In this document: piece after piece, positions 1 to 8,608 of the stretch
Layout: the number at the start of each line of letters is the position of its first letter
Position numbering within the stretch: position 1 is the first letter of the stretch
DNA from: HKCCE3408 sp039191215
GTDB taxonomy: Bacteria; Pseudomonadota; Alphaproteobacteria; Rhodobacterales; Rhodobacteraceae
Reading direction: 5' to 3'
NCBI GenBank assembly: GCA_039191215.1
Contig: JBCCXT010000006.1
Coordinates: forward strand, 1-64,000
DNA length: 64,000 nucleotides
The notes under the pieces: generated by a model
Databases searched by the model: none
Told to the model about the DNA's origin: nothing
What the model saw: the letters and a program-made list of their open reading frames with translations, nothing else
Made by a program: the position numbers and the translations under genes

Positions 1-168
1 AGCCTGATCGCCAAGGTCGGCATCGGGACAAGTGTTGATCTGACGATGATCAACGGCCGCATCGTCTGGCGCGATGGCGCCTTCACCGATCTTGACGAGG
101 GCGCATTGGTGGCCGCCGCCGAAGCCACACTCCACACCATTTTGCCAAAAACCAAAGGGGAAATATGA
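1..168 (+). CDS. Amidohydrolase-family protein, C-terminal fragment
   Basis: The reading frame is open from the first base to a TGA at 166-168, giving the last 55 residues of a protein that starts outside the window. The segment VDLTMINGRIVWRDG followed by an acidic helix resembles the C-terminal beta-sandwich end of metal-dependent amidohydrolases such as guanine or 8-oxoguanine deaminases and hydroxyatrazine hydrolases. The catalytic barrel is not visible, so the substrate cannot be read. The gene sits directly upstream of a BMP-type importer, which fits a cytosolic deaminase or hydrolase acting on an imported purine-like compound; that link is inference. Confidence 0.6.
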   Translation, partial: SLIAKVGIGTSVDLTMINGRIVWRDGAFTDLDEGALVAAAEATLHTILPKTKGEI

Positions 169-1263
169 ATGTCACACTCAATGAAACGCCGCACGCTGCT
201 GAAAGGCACGGTGGCTGCCAGTACGGCGATGGCGCTGCCGTGGAAAGCGGCGGCCCAGGATACGTTGAAAATGGGTGTTGTGCTGCCCTCGCCCGAGGCC
301 GATGTGGGCTGGTCGCATACGCTCATGGATGGCGTGCGCTCCGTGCAGGAGGCACTTGGCGACCAGCTTGAGGTCACAGTGCTGGAAAACATCGCAGAAG
401 GCCCCGATGCCGACCGCATCGCCAACGGGCTTGTGGCCGAGGGCAACACCGTCTTGTTGCTCGGCTCGTTCGGGTACCAAAACGGCGGCATGCAGATCGC
501 GCAACGCCGTCCCGATGTGTCGATCATCCACGCATCGGGCTTTCTGACGGCGCCAAATTTCTCGCCCTTTACTGCCAAATACTGGCAAGGCACCTATCTG
601 ATGGGCATGGCTGCGGCCTCGCTGACGCAAACCAACAAGATTGGCTGTGTCGGCGCCTTTGCGATCCCAGAACTCATCACCTCGATCAACGCGTTCATGC
701 TGGGTGCGCAATCCGTCAACCCCGATATTGAGATGAGCGTCGTTTGGGTTAACAGCTGGTTCGACCCAGCCTCCGAACAGGACGCCGCGCGCGCGCTGAT
801 CTCACAGGATGTCGATGTGATCTTCTCCAACGCGCAGGACACGCCGTCGGTGATCTCGCTGGCCGAGGAAGAGGGCGTCTATGCCTACAACCTCAATTCC
901 TCGATGCAGGAATACGCGCCAACGCGATATCTTGGCGTGGTCGGTACCGATTGGGGGCCGCATTTCACCCGATTGGTCGAGGCCCATGTCGCGGGCACCT
1001 TCCCGGGCGAAAACTTCTGGTTGGGGATGGAGGATGACATCGTCTTTACCGCCGATTGGAACAGCGATATCCCGGCCGATGTAATCGCCGCGATCGAGGC
1101 GCGTCAGACCGAGATACGCAACGGCACTTTCGCGGTCTTCCAAGGCCCGCTGATCGATCAGTCCGGCACCGAGCGCTTTGCCGATGGCGAGGCCATGACC
1201 GATGAGGAAATCCTCAGCATGGATTGGCACGTGGCCGGCGTGACCACGCCCCTGCCTTCGTGA
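169..1263 (+). CDS. BMP/PnrA-family ABC transporter substrate-binding protein
   Basis: Periplasmic solute receptor of the basic-membrane-protein (BMP, PnrA-like) family, which in characterised cases binds purine nucleosides. It has 364 residues, the usual family size. The N-terminus (MKRRTLLKG, then a hydrophobic stretch ending AAAQD) is a twin-arginine-type signal, so export is likely by Tat. An alternative start is the ATG at 181, which places MKRR first. The mature part opens with a first strand (KMGVVLPSPEADVGW) typical of the fold. The stop overlaps the GTG start of the following ATPase by four bases (GTGA), indicating translational coupling in a four-gene transporter operon. The ligand is predicted only at the level of nucleoside- or purine-like. 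Confidence 0.85.
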   Translation: MSHSMKRRTLLKGTVAASTAMALPWKAAAQDTLKMGVVLPSPEADVGWSHTLMDGVRSVQEALGDQLEVTVLENIAEGPDADRIANGLVAEGNTVLLLGSFGYQNGGMQIAQRRPDVSIIHASGFLTAPNFSPFTAKYWQGTYLMGMAAASLTQTNKIGCVGAFAIPELITSINAFMLGAQSVNPDIEMSVVWVNSWFDPASEQDAARALISQDVDVIFSNAQDTPSVISLAEEEGVYAYNLNSSMQEYAPTRYLGVVGTDWGPHFTRLVEAHVAGTFPGENFWLGMEDDIVFTADWNSDIPADVIAAIEARQTEIRNGTFAVFQGPLIDQSGTERFADGEAMTDEEILSMDWHVAGVTTPLPS

Positions 1264-2759
1264 GTGCGCCAGCACTTCTGGCGCTGTCGGGGGTGTCGAA
1301 GCGCTATGGCAGTATCCAGGCCAACAAAGCGATCGACCTGTCTGTTAGGGCCGGGTCGATCCACGCCATTCTGGGCGAAAACGGCGCCGGGAAGTCGACC
1401 CTGATGAAGCTCATCTACGGGGTCGAGCACCCCGATGAGGGCCAGATCACCTGGAACGGCAAGCGGGTCGAATTGGCCCGTCCGTCAGACGCGCAGGCGC
1501 TTGGCATCGGCATGGTTTTCCAGCACTTCTCGCTCTTTGAGACGCTCAATGTCGTGCAGAACGTGTCGCTTATGGTGCCGGGCAAACCGGCAGAACTGGC
1601 CGCGCGCATCGTTGAGCTTGGCAGCCGTTTCGGCCTCGCCGTCGATCCCAATGCGATGGTCCATAGCTTGTCGGTCGGCGAGCGCCAGAGGGTTGAGATC
1701 ATCCGCTGCCTGCTGCTGAACCCCAAGCTGCTGATCCTTGACGAGCCGACCTCGGTCCTGCCGCCGCAAAGCGTGCGCTTGCTCTTTGAGACGCTGCGAA
1801 GGCTGCAGGCCGATGGCACGGCGATCCTGTTTATCTCTCACAAGCTAGAGGAAATTCGCGAGCTTTGCGACGAGGCCACGATCCTGCGCGGCGGGCAGGT
1901 CACAGGCCGCGTGAACCCGCGCGACCACGATGCCCGCGCGCTGGCTCAGATGATGATCGGTCGCGACATGCCACAGCTCACGGTTTCCGACGCAGGCGAA
2001 CCGGGTGAGGTGCGATTGAAGCTTCAGCGCCTCAGCCAGCCGCGCTCAACCCGGTTCGGGACCACGTTGGACGGGATCGACCTGACGCTGCGCGCCGGTC
2101 AAATCGTTGGCATTGCGGGCATTTCCGGCAATGGCCAGCAGGAACTTGCAGCCCTCATCTCAGGCGAAACACGCGCTGCGGCGCCCGAGATGGTGCAGAT
2201 TTTGGGCCAGCCTGTTGGCGACAAGGGCCCGATGGATCGCCGCGCTCTGGGTTTCAGTTTCGTGCCCGAGGAACGGCTTGGCCGTGGCGCGGTGCCGGAC
2301 ATGGCCTTGTCCGACAACAGCCTTTTGACCGCGCACCGGCAGGGCATGCTGCGTGGCGGCTTCATTCAGCGCAGCATTGAACGCAGCTTTACCCGCCAAT
2401 GCATCGACGATTTTGACGTGCGTACACCCGGCCCAGAGGCCGAAGCGGGTGCGCTGTCCGGCGGCAATCTACAGAAATTCATCCTCGGCCGAGAGCTGTT
2501 GCTTGCGCCCGACTTGCTGCTTGTGTCGCAGCCGACTTGGGGCGTCGATATCGGTGCGGCGACGGCGATCCGGCGGCGCCTGGTTGAGATGCGCGATGGC
2601 GGCACGGCCATCCTGATCATCTCCGAGGAATTGGAGGAGCTTTTTGAGATCTGTGACCTAATCCACGTGCTGCATGAAGGGCATCTGTCGCCAGCCCTGC
2701 CGCGCGCGCGGACCTCCGCCGAGGAGGTCGGCGCCTATATGATCGGAGCCAAGGCATGA
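1260..2759 (+). CDS. Double-domain sugar/nucleoside-type ABC transporter ATPase
   Basis: Cytoplasmic energising subunit of the BMP-type importer, 499 residues with two ATPase halves in tandem, as in NupO/RbsA-like proteins. The first half has an intact Walker A (GENGAGKST, residues 39-47), an LSVGERQRV signature and Walker B LLILDEPTS. The second half has a degenerate P-loop (GISGNGQQEL), an LSGGNLQKF signature and a Walker B ending in VSQPTWGVD, where Gln replaces the usual Glu region. This asymmetry is normal for the family. I chose the GTG at 1260 because it overlaps the upstream stop and starts just before the first strand; an upstream in-frame ATG at 1224 would overlap the binding protein by 40 bases. 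The next gene overlaps by four bases. Confidence 0.9.
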   Translation: MSAPALLALSGVSKRYGSIQANKAIDLSVRAGSIHAILGENGAGKSTLMKLIYGVEHPDEGQITWNGKRVELARPSDAQALGIGMVFQHFSLFETLNVVQNVSLMVPGKPAELAARIVELGSRFGLAVDPNAMVHSLSVGERQRVEIIRCLLLNPKLLILDEPTSVLPPQSVRLLFETLRRLQADGTAILFISHKLEEIRELCDEATILRGGQVTGRVNPRDHDARALAQMMIGRDMPQLTVSDAGEPGEVRLKLQRLSQPRSTRFGTTLDGIDLTLRAGQIVGIAGISGNGQQELAALISGETRAAAPEMVQILGQPVGDKGPMDRRALGFSFVPEERLGRGAVPDMALSDNSLLTAHRQGMLRGGFIQRSIERSFTRQCIDDFDVRTPGPEAEAGALSGGNLQKFILGRELLLAPDLLLVSQPTWGVDIGAATAIRRRLVEMRDGGTAILIISEELEELFEICDLIHVLHEGHLSPALPRARTSAEEVGAYMIGAKA

Positions 2760-3826
2760 AAATCCGCATGGTCCGGCGCGACGCGGCCTCGCACCTGGCC
2801 ATGGTCGGCGCGCCGGTCCTGGCCTTGGTGCTGACAGCGCTTTGTTCACTGGTCCTGTTTGCAGCCCTGGGCGTTGATGCGGGCACGGCATTACATGCGC
2901 TGCTGCTCAAGCCCTTTCTCACTTGGTATAGCTTTTCCGAGGTGCTGCTGAAGATGGCACCGCTTTTGCTGATTGCGCAAGGCATTGCCATCGGCTTTCG
3001 CGCAAATGTCTTCAACATCGGGGCCGAGGGGCAATTCATCATCGGCGCCGTATGCGCCTCGGCGTTCCCGGTTTACTTCCCCGAAGGGGATTTTCCCGTG
3101 ATGCTGCCAGCGATGATCCTGGCGGGCGGTCTTGGCGGACTGGCTTATGCCGCGATTGCGGCGGGGCTGCGGACTCGGTTCGGTGCCTCAGAGATTTTGG
3201 TGACGCTGATGCTCAGCCTTATCGCGATCCAGATCCTCAACTATTTGCTGCTTGGCCCCTGGAAAGACCCGCGCGGCTTCAACTTCCCCCAAACGGTGAT
3301 GTTCCCTGCCAATGCGCAACTGCCGCGGCTCTTTGAGGGCGTGCGCCCGAACATCTCTTTGTTTTTTGCGCTTGGCGCCAGTCTCTTGGCGTATCTGCTG
3401 ATGGAGCGGCACTTTCGCGGCTATCAATTGCGCACGGCGGGCCTGGCGCCGCGGGCGGCGCTCTATGCCGGTTTTAGCACGTCGCGGATGATCTGGCTTA
3501 GCCTTTGCATCGGCGGTCTGGCCGCCGGGATCGCCGGGGCCAGCGAGGTTGCGGGCCCACTTGCCCAATTGCAGCGCTCTGTCGCCACCGGCTACGGCTA
3601 TGCCGCGATCATCGTGGCTTATGTCGGCGGGCTCAGGCCTTTGGGCATCATCGCGTCGAGCTTCCTGATCTCGGTTATTTATATCGGCGGTGACAGCGCG
3701 ACGGTGTCTGCAAACCTGCCCATTGCGGCGGTCGAGGTGTTCCAAGGCATGCTTCTGGTCTTTTATTTGATGACCTTCACGCTGATCCGCTTCCGGTTCG
3801 AGATCGAGCGTGAGGCACCGGCATGA
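2756..3826 (+). CDS. BMP-type ABC transporter permease (first)
   Basis: Inner-membrane permease of the branched-chain amino acid/ribose (BPD_transp_2) type, 356 residues, with many hydrophobic segments, for example ALVLTALCSLVLFAAL near residue 25. The motif FRANVFNIGAEGQF around residues 81-94 is the family's conserved loop. It pairs with the next gene to form the heterodimeric channel used by the upstream binding protein and ATPase. Start and stop both overlap the neighbours by four bases, so the four genes are tightly coupled. Confidence 0.88.
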   Translation: MKIRMVRRDAASHLAMVGAPVLALVLTALCSLVLFAALGVDAGTALHALLLKPFLTWYSFSEVLLKMAPLLLIAQGIAIGFRANVFNIGAEGQFIIGAVCASAFPVYFPEGDFPVMLPAMILAGGLGGLAYAAIAAGLRTRFGASEILVTLMLSLIAIQILNYLLLGPWKDPRGFNFPQTVMFPANAQLPRLFEGVRPNISLFFALGASLLAYLLMERHFRGYQLRTAGLAPRAALYAGFSTSRMIWLSLCIGGLAAGIAGASEVAGPLAQLQRSVATGYGYAAIIVAYVGGLRPLGIIASSFLISVIYIGGDSATVSANLPIAAVEVFQGMLLVFYLMTFTLIRFRFEIEREAPA

Positions 3827-4698
3827 ACGCGCTTGAGTTTCTGCTCTCTGGCACGCTTGCCGCCGCCCTGCCGCTGTTGCTGGCCGCCCTGGGTGAGATG
3901 GTCGTGGAAAAGACCGGGCTGCTCAATCTCGGGCTTGAAGGCATGATGGCGATCGGGGCGGCGATTGCCTTTATCTGCGTCTATCATACCGGCGCGCATG
4001 AGCTCGGCTTTCTGGCGGCTGCCGCGATCAGCGCAGCCCTTGCCATGGTGTTCGCTTTTCTGGTGGTTGTGATCCACGCCAATGAGGTCGCGGCGGGGCT
4101 TGCCATCGGCGTGCTGGGGCTTGGGCTGTCGGCCCTTTTTGGCAAGAGTTATGAAAGCCTGACGATCACTGGCCTGCCAGAGCTTGGCCTGCCGATCCTG
4201 TCCCAGATCCCCGTGATCGGGCCAACGCTTTTGACTCAGGATATCGTCGTTTGGTGCGCCATTTTGGGGGTGGTTGCCATTTGGTATGTGCTGAACCGCA
4301 CAAAGCTGGGCCTGATCATCACGGCAGTTGGTGAAAATGCCCATGCGGCACGCTCAATCGGCTATCCGGTGGCCAGGATCCGCTTTGCCGCAGTGGCTTT
4401 TGGCGGTGCGATGTGCGGCCTGGCAGGGGCATACGCATCCACCGTTTACACGCCTCTTTGGGCCGATGGAATGATCGCCGGGCGCGGCTGGATCGCACTT
4501 GCGCTGGTGGTCTTCGGTACCTGGCAGACCGGTCGTGTGGCCTTTGGCGCGTTGCTATTTGGCGTGCTGTCCTTGGGTGAGTTGACCGCCCAGGCAATTG
4601 GGCTTGCGATCCCGTCGCAGGTCCTTTCCAGCGTGCCCTATATCGTCACAATCCTGATCCTTGTAGTGATCTCGGCCCAGCAGCAGCGCCGACAATAA
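3823..4698 (+). CDS. BMP-type ABC transporter permease (second)
   Basis: Second membrane subunit of the nucleoside-like importer, 291 residues, similar in type to NupQ/YufQ. The N-terminal membrane helix is followed by LLNLGLEGMMAIGA, the counterpart of the NIGAEGQF loop in the partner permease. A later segment (GENAHAARSIGYPVARIRF) matches the cytoplasmic coupling region of this family. It is the last gene of the operon; a convergent gene begins about 310 bases downstream on the other strand. Confidence 0.88.
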   Translation: MNALEFLLSGTLAAALPLLLAALGEMVVEKTGLLNLGLEGMMAIGAAIAFICVYHTGAHELGFLAAAAISAALAMVFAFLVVVIHANEVAAGLAIGVLGLGLSALFGKSYESLTITGLPELGLPILSQIPVIGPTLLTQDIVVWCAILGVVAIWYVLNRTKLGLIITAVGENAHAARSIGYPVARIRFAAVAFGGAMCGLAGAYASTVYTPLWADGMIAGRGWIALALVVFGTWQTGRVAFGALLFGVLSLGELTAQAIGLAIPSQVLSSVPYIVTILILVVISAQQQRRQ

Positions 4699-5009
4699 CG
4701 GGGCCGCCCTGCCAAGCCGCCAAATTGCTGTGACAGCCCCAAGACGCTGCGCGCCATAGTGTCGCTTTCATGGCCTGCATGCTAAACGATCCGACCGATT
4801 TTTACCGACTTTATGAGCCCCATCATTAGGGAGCTCCGGGTCCCCCAACCGGCAATCCCAGCCCGCCGCGCAAACCCGTGCCAGGCCGCGGAAAAACTGC
4901 ACAAGTCTTTAGCCGAGAGCGCAACGGTCCCGGGTTGTTCGCTTGCCCCGCCAGAGACGTCGGCAACAGAGGTGCCTGACCCGCATAACTCACTAAAGGG
5001 CTGCGCCTT
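4699..5009. other. Intergenic gap between convergent operons
   Basis: I see no credible gene here. The short frames present lack ribosome-binding sites and family-like composition. A small inverted repeat (AAAGG, six-base loop, CCTTT) spans 4995-5010 next to the stop of the DUF917 gene. It is too weak and lacks a T-run on either strand, so it is not called a terminator. Confidence 0.5.
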
Positions 5010-6119
5010 TCATGCCCGCAGCGGCCGCGCGGGCGCGTAATCTGAGGCCAAACCGATATAGCTCGGACCAAAGGCCGCCAGTCCCGCCGCTGTGCAAAAG
5101 GCCGCAGGTGCTGGTAGGATCAGCACCGCCACCGCTTGGCCCGGCTGGGTATGCGGGTTTGTCACCGGCGCGCCTGTTTCGGTGTCAAACACGCAGATCA
5201 TATCAGGGATGGTCGCGTGCAGTTTGCCGTTGTGCCATCCCGCCATGTTCTCGTTTTTCAGCGTGATCCGATACTCCGAGCCCTCGTGGTCTCCGCTGCC
5301 CGATAGTGTGAACTGACCGATGGTGAAACCGCCGACGGTCTGATGCTCGGCATGGGAAACCCGGCCGCGAAAGGCGACAAAGCCGCCTGCGGCTTCGGCC
5401 AGCATGTCAGGCAGGCTGTCGGGCTCATGCCGCGCGCGGCGCCAAAGCGCGCCAAGCGCCAAGGTATTTGACAACGTGCCGTGTAAGATCGCGGGCGACA
5501 GCACATTTGCGGGCAAGACGTGATCAACAGCTGCGATGTCGTGGCGGCTGATGGTGGCTAGCGCGCGGACCAGCGCCTCGGACCGGCGGTCGTCCTGGAT
5601 GTGCTCGATCAAAAAGGTCTCACCAAAGGCATTGGCCAGCGCGACCGGCGCGGCAGGCAGACCGGCCAGGAAATAGGTTGAATGGGTGATCTCTGGCACC
5701 GCGCGCCCGGCAGGGTCGGCATCATAGACCACTCCGTCGCGCATCGCGGCAACAAAGAAAGCAACGGCCGAATTCGAGCCACCGAGCTCACAGGGCACAC
5801 AGCCCGCGATCGGATTGCCCAAATGCTCCACCATGCGATCAAAAGCCATCAGGATCGGATGTATTGCCGCCTGGGGCAGGCCCTCGTAAAGTGCTGCCTC
5901 CACCGCAGGCAGATCAGAGATGGCGCCAAGCAGATAAGGCGTGGCGATCAGCGCATCTGGTGGCGCTTCCGCCAGATCAGCCAGGATAAAACGCTTGCCC
6001 GCTGCCATTGCCTGGTCGATCAGATCGAAGCCTTCGGCCAGCTCGCCCCCGCCGCCGGTACCCAGGATCGCCGCGCCATACAGCAGATCGGACAGGTCTT
6101 GGCCGTCAAGCTCCCGCAT
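5010..6119 (-). CDS. DUF917 family protein
   Basis: A 369-residue cytosolic protein with the N-terminal glycine-rich signature of DUF917 (AAILGTGGGGELAEG, residues 15-29), followed by alternating hydrophobic strands and a C-terminal beta-rich half. DUF917 proteins are often encoded beside hydantoinases or oxoprolinase-like enzymes, and some relatives act on thiohydantoins, but I cannot assign a reaction from sequence. It is the last gene of the minus-strand operon that begins with a PotD-like binding protein, five bases after the GFA-like gene. A role in converting the compound taken up by that importer is inference. Confidence 0.8.
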   Translation of the reverse strand: MRELDGQDLSDLLYGAAILGTGGGGELAEGFDLIDQAMAAGKRFILADLAEAPPDALIATPYLLGAISDLPAVEAALYEGLPQAAIHPILMAFDRMVEHLGNPIAGCVPCELGGSNSAVAFFVAAMRDGVVYDADPAGRAVPEITHSTYFLAGLPAAPVALANAFGETFLIEHIQDDRRSEALVRALATISRHDIAAVDHVLPANVLSPAILHGTLSNTLALGALWRRARHEPDSLPDMLAEAAGGFVAFRGRVSHAEHQTVGGFTIGQFTLSGSGDHEGSEYRITLKNENMAGWHNGKLHATIPDMICVFDTETGAPVTNPHTQPGQAVAVLILPAPAAFCTAAGLAAFGPSYIGLASDYAPARPLRA

Positions 6120-6124
6120 CTAGT

Positions 6125-6502
6125 TCAATCCACGATCTCGGGGCGCCACCAGCGTGGGCGCTGGCCTTTGTAGCTTTGGGCGGCGGGCTTCAACCCGCGC
6201 GCGCCAGGTCGGTCCATCACACCGGTGGCGATCGCAATGACAGGCGCATCGTCGATAGCACCGATGGTGCTGCCACATTTTGGACAGAACGCACGCGATG
6301 AGACCTCGGAGGAGCGATAGGTCGCTGGCGCCCCGCCGGGCCCAATCCAGGCGACCTGGTCGCGGGGAAACTCCACCCAAGCAAGTGTCAACGCACCAGA
6401 ATGGCGCTGGCACATCCGGCACGAACAGGTATGAGGCGCCAGCGCCGGGCCTTCGGCGCGAAAGCGGATGTAGCCGCACAAACAGCCACCTTCATAGATC
6501 AT
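6125..6502 (-). CDS. GFA/CENP-V-fold zinc protein
   Basis: Small 125-residue protein with the full metal-ligand pattern of the glutathione-dependent formaldehyde-activating (GFA) fold: Cys7 and Cys9 (GGCLCG), Cys26, Cys28 and Cys31 (CSCRMCQRHSG), and Cys73 with Cys76 (FCPKCGS). The length is normal for the family. Family members bind zinc and some interact with glutathione adducts, but most have no proven reaction. It overlaps the upstream gene by four bases and belongs to the PotABCD-like operon. A role with formaldehyde or another thiol-reactive product of that pathway is possible but unproved. Confidence 0.85.
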   Translation of the reverse strand: MIYEGGCLCGYIRFRAEGPALAPHTCSCRMCQRHSGALTLAWVEFPRDQVAWIGPGGAPATYRSSEVSSRAFCPKCGSTIGAIDDAPVIAIATGVMDRPGARGLKPAAQSYKGQRPRWWRPEIVD

Positions 6503-7176
6503 GTCAACGCAACCCAGCTGGACCTGCCTCGGAAGTTAATGCGGTGCCAAAGAAAACCATCTGTTCTGCGTCTCAGAAGCGGCTGGCCTTCTAAAAACGG
6601 GTCGGTGGCAATGTCTGCCATCCCGACCTCCCCAACCCAAGAGCCCAGGGCGTGAACCCGCTCAAACAGCGCATCATAGGGTGCATCGCCGGGGGTATCC
6701 GGGCGGCCTGCACCGAAGATAAACGCATCACTCACACTGACCAAATAGGCGGTGAACCCGTCGCCCGTTAGCTTTTGGCCGAATGCAGGGCCCTCTGCCC
6801 GGCGCTGCCAAAGCTCCCGATAGTCGCTATGCACACCATCTTCGATCAGTGCCCCGTCTTTTAATGCAAGCTTTCCGGCGTCGATCTGATCGGTCGCGCC
6901 ATGCCAATTGATTACCCGCTGCCAGGTGCAGATGCCATCCACTATCTGTGTTGTCCCGGCAAAACCCTCGGCACGCGCCAGCATCTTTAAGGCAGCGGAC
7001 GGCAGGGCCGCCAGACAGGGGGTCGATCCCAGCTCTGGCCGCTCCTCAGGGATGCGCAGATCGGCATACATGCTGCCCGCCTGCATCCAATGCACGCGGG
7101 TTGTGGTATCCTCCACACCCGGCGCGCGCAGCCAATTGCGCTGCCAATGGCCCTGAATGTCGTCTTGCCCGATCAC
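6499..7176 (-). CDS. Uncharacterised protein, possibly HRI1-like
   Basis: I do not recognise this 225-residue protein with confidence. It is rich in Trp and short alternating strands (HWMQAGSMYADLRIPEE around residues 29-45; TWQRVINWHG around 104-113), which suggests a beta-barrel such as the lipocalin-like repeats of HRI1-type proteins. It has no signal peptide or membrane helix. Four-base overlaps on both sides place it firmly between the cysteine hydrolase and the GFA protein in one operon, so a part in the same pathway is likely. A ligand-binding or accessory role is only a guess. Confidence 0.6.
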   Translation of the reverse strand: MIGQDDIQGHWQRNWLRAPGVEDTTTRVHWMQAGSMYADLRIPEERPELGSTPCLAALPSAALKMLARAEGFAGTTQIVDGICTWQRVINWHGATDQIDAGKLALKDGALIEDGVHSDYRELWQRRAEGPAFGQKLTGDGFTAYLVSVSDAFIFGAGRPDTPGDAPYDALFERVHALGSWVGEVGMADIATDPFLEGQPLLRRRTDGFLWHRINFRGRSSWVALT

Positions 7177-7787
7177 TCAGCGGCAAGCTTAGCGGTTTTC
7201 ATCGCCGCGATCATGTCGTCAGCAGAGATGCGCGCGCCTTCCTGCAGATACTCCATCGCCGCCAGCGCGGCTTCATGGGCCGCAGGGGACGTGCCGCCAA
7301 CGCAATCTTCGACCACGCGGCAATAGTAATCATGCTGGTGGCCGTCGACAAAGCTGTAATGCACGCAGACATCGGTCATCCCGCCGATCATGATCAGCGT
7401 GTCGGCTTTCAGGCCTTTCAGCAGAATTTCCATCTCGGTCCCGAAAAAGACCGAGTAGCGGCGCTTGTGGATGAAGTAGTCGCTCGGTTTGCGCCCCATC
7501 TCTTCAAAGGCGACCGGCGTGCCGGGCTCTCCGTCCATGCAATGGATGTCTTCGCTGCCGTCCAATTCGCGCCCGTAATCGATCATGTCCCGGCGGTGGA
7601 TTTCCTGGATGAAGATGACTGGGATCGCGGCGCCATGGGCGGCGTCGACGATCGAGCGGGCACGCTCCATGTTTTGGCGGTAACCGTCCATCACGGGGAT
7701 GCCAGCTTTGACATCCATAAAGGCACTTTTCTGAATATCGATCACCAGAACAACGGGTTGTCCGACGATGGTGGGTTGGCGGGCCAT
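7173..7787 (-). CDS. Isochorismatase-fold cysteine hydrolase
   Basis: A 204-residue cytosolic hydrolase of the isochorismatase/cysteine hydrolase family. The catalytic triad is visible: Asp17 (VLVIDIQKSAF), Lys108 (YFIHKRRYS) and Cys141 (GGMTDVCVHYS), including the usual cis-peptide region before the cysteine. An active-site cysteine argues for an amidase such as N-carbamoylsarcosine amidase, biuret hydrolase or ureidoacrylate hydrolase rather than a true isochorismatase. It lies 20 bases downstream of the PotC-like permease gene and overlaps the next gene by four bases, so it likely acts on the imported amide or its product. The exact substrate is unknown. Confidence 0.85.
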   Translation of the reverse strand: MARQPTIVGQPVVLVIDIQKSAFMDVKAGIPVMDGYRQNMERARSIVDAAHGAAIPVIFIQEIHRRDMIDYGRELDGSEDIHCMDGEPGTPVAFEEMGRKPSDYFIHKRRYSVFFGTEMEILLKGLKADTLIMIGGMTDVCVHYSFVDGHQHDYYCRVVEDCVGGTSPAAHEAALAAMEYLQEGARISADDMIAAMKTAKLAAE

Positions 7788-7807
7788 GGCACTCTCCCTC
7801 TGCCGTG

Positions 7808-8608
7808 TTAGTCGCCGCGCGATTGATCAGCGCCCATCAGCCGTGGCAGGTCACCCCACCGCGCCACGGCGGAAAAGACCAGCACCGACACGCAGATGAA
7901 CGTGATTGCGGCGACGGCCATGGTGGGCGTGAACCCATTGCGAAGCGAGTTGAATATTTGCAGCGTCACCGTCGCGTAAGAGGAGGCGGAGACGAAGAAG
8001 ATGACGATGAATTCGTTGAAGGACAGCACCAGGACAAAGAAAAAGCCCGACAGCGTATAGGGCAATGTTTGCGGCAGGACGACCGTGCGGAATGTGACAC
8101 TTTCCGTCGCACCCATCGTCGCTGCGGCATCCAGGTGCGACCGGTCGATGGCCTGAAGCCCGATCGATATCGTGACCAGGGGCAGGGCCATCAGCAGCAC
8201 GGCATGGCTGAGGATTCCCGCCCAAACCGTGCCCAGCCCCCCGATATAGGCCCAGTAAAAGCCAAGGCCCACGCCAAACACAATCGGCGGCACGGCAAAG
8301 GGCAGCGCGCCCAAGCCCGCCAGCGCCTGCGACAGCCGCGTATTGCGTGACCAGACAAGATACGCGATGGGCCAGGCCAGCAAAACCGCGACACTTGCCG
8401 CAGAGACCGCCACAATGACGGAGTTTTTCAACGCCGTTGTCCAGACCGGATCGCCGACGAAAAACTCACCAAATCGGCTAAGCGTCGGGTTCTGCGGCGG
8501 AAACAGCATGGTGCGGCCGCCATTCAAAGCCGCGGCACATACCACCGTGATCGGCAGGGCCAAAACAATGGCACAAAGCGTCATATAGAGACGTCCAATA
8601 GTGCCCAT
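7808..8608 (-). CDS. PotC-like ABC transporter permease
   Basis: Inner-membrane permease of the spermidine/putrescine class, 266 residues with about six hydrophobic helices. The cytoplasmic coupling helix with its EAA-like loop is visible (DAAATMGATESVTFRTVVLPQ, about residues 160-180). It overlaps the preceding permease gene by one base. It forms the second half of the channel with that protein. The usual family also carries compounds other than polyamines, so the ligand should not be read as putrescine. Confidence 0.88.
   Translation of the reverse strand: MGTIGRLYMTLCAIVLALPITVVCAAALNGGRTMLFPPQNPTLSRFGEFFVGDPVWTTALKNSVIVAVSAASVAVLLAWPIAYLVWSRNTRLSQALAGLGALPFAVPPIVFGVGLGFYWAYIGGLGTVWAGILSHAVLLMALPLVTISIGLQAIDRSHLDAAATMGATESVTFRTVVLPQTLPYTLSGFFFVLVLSFNEFIVIFFVSASSYATVTLQIFNSLRNGFTPTMAVAAITFICVSVLVFSAVARWGDLPRLMGADQSRGD

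Noticed and set aside
4995..5010. Rho-independent terminator between the convergent operons
   Set aside because: Five-base stem and no T-run on either strand.
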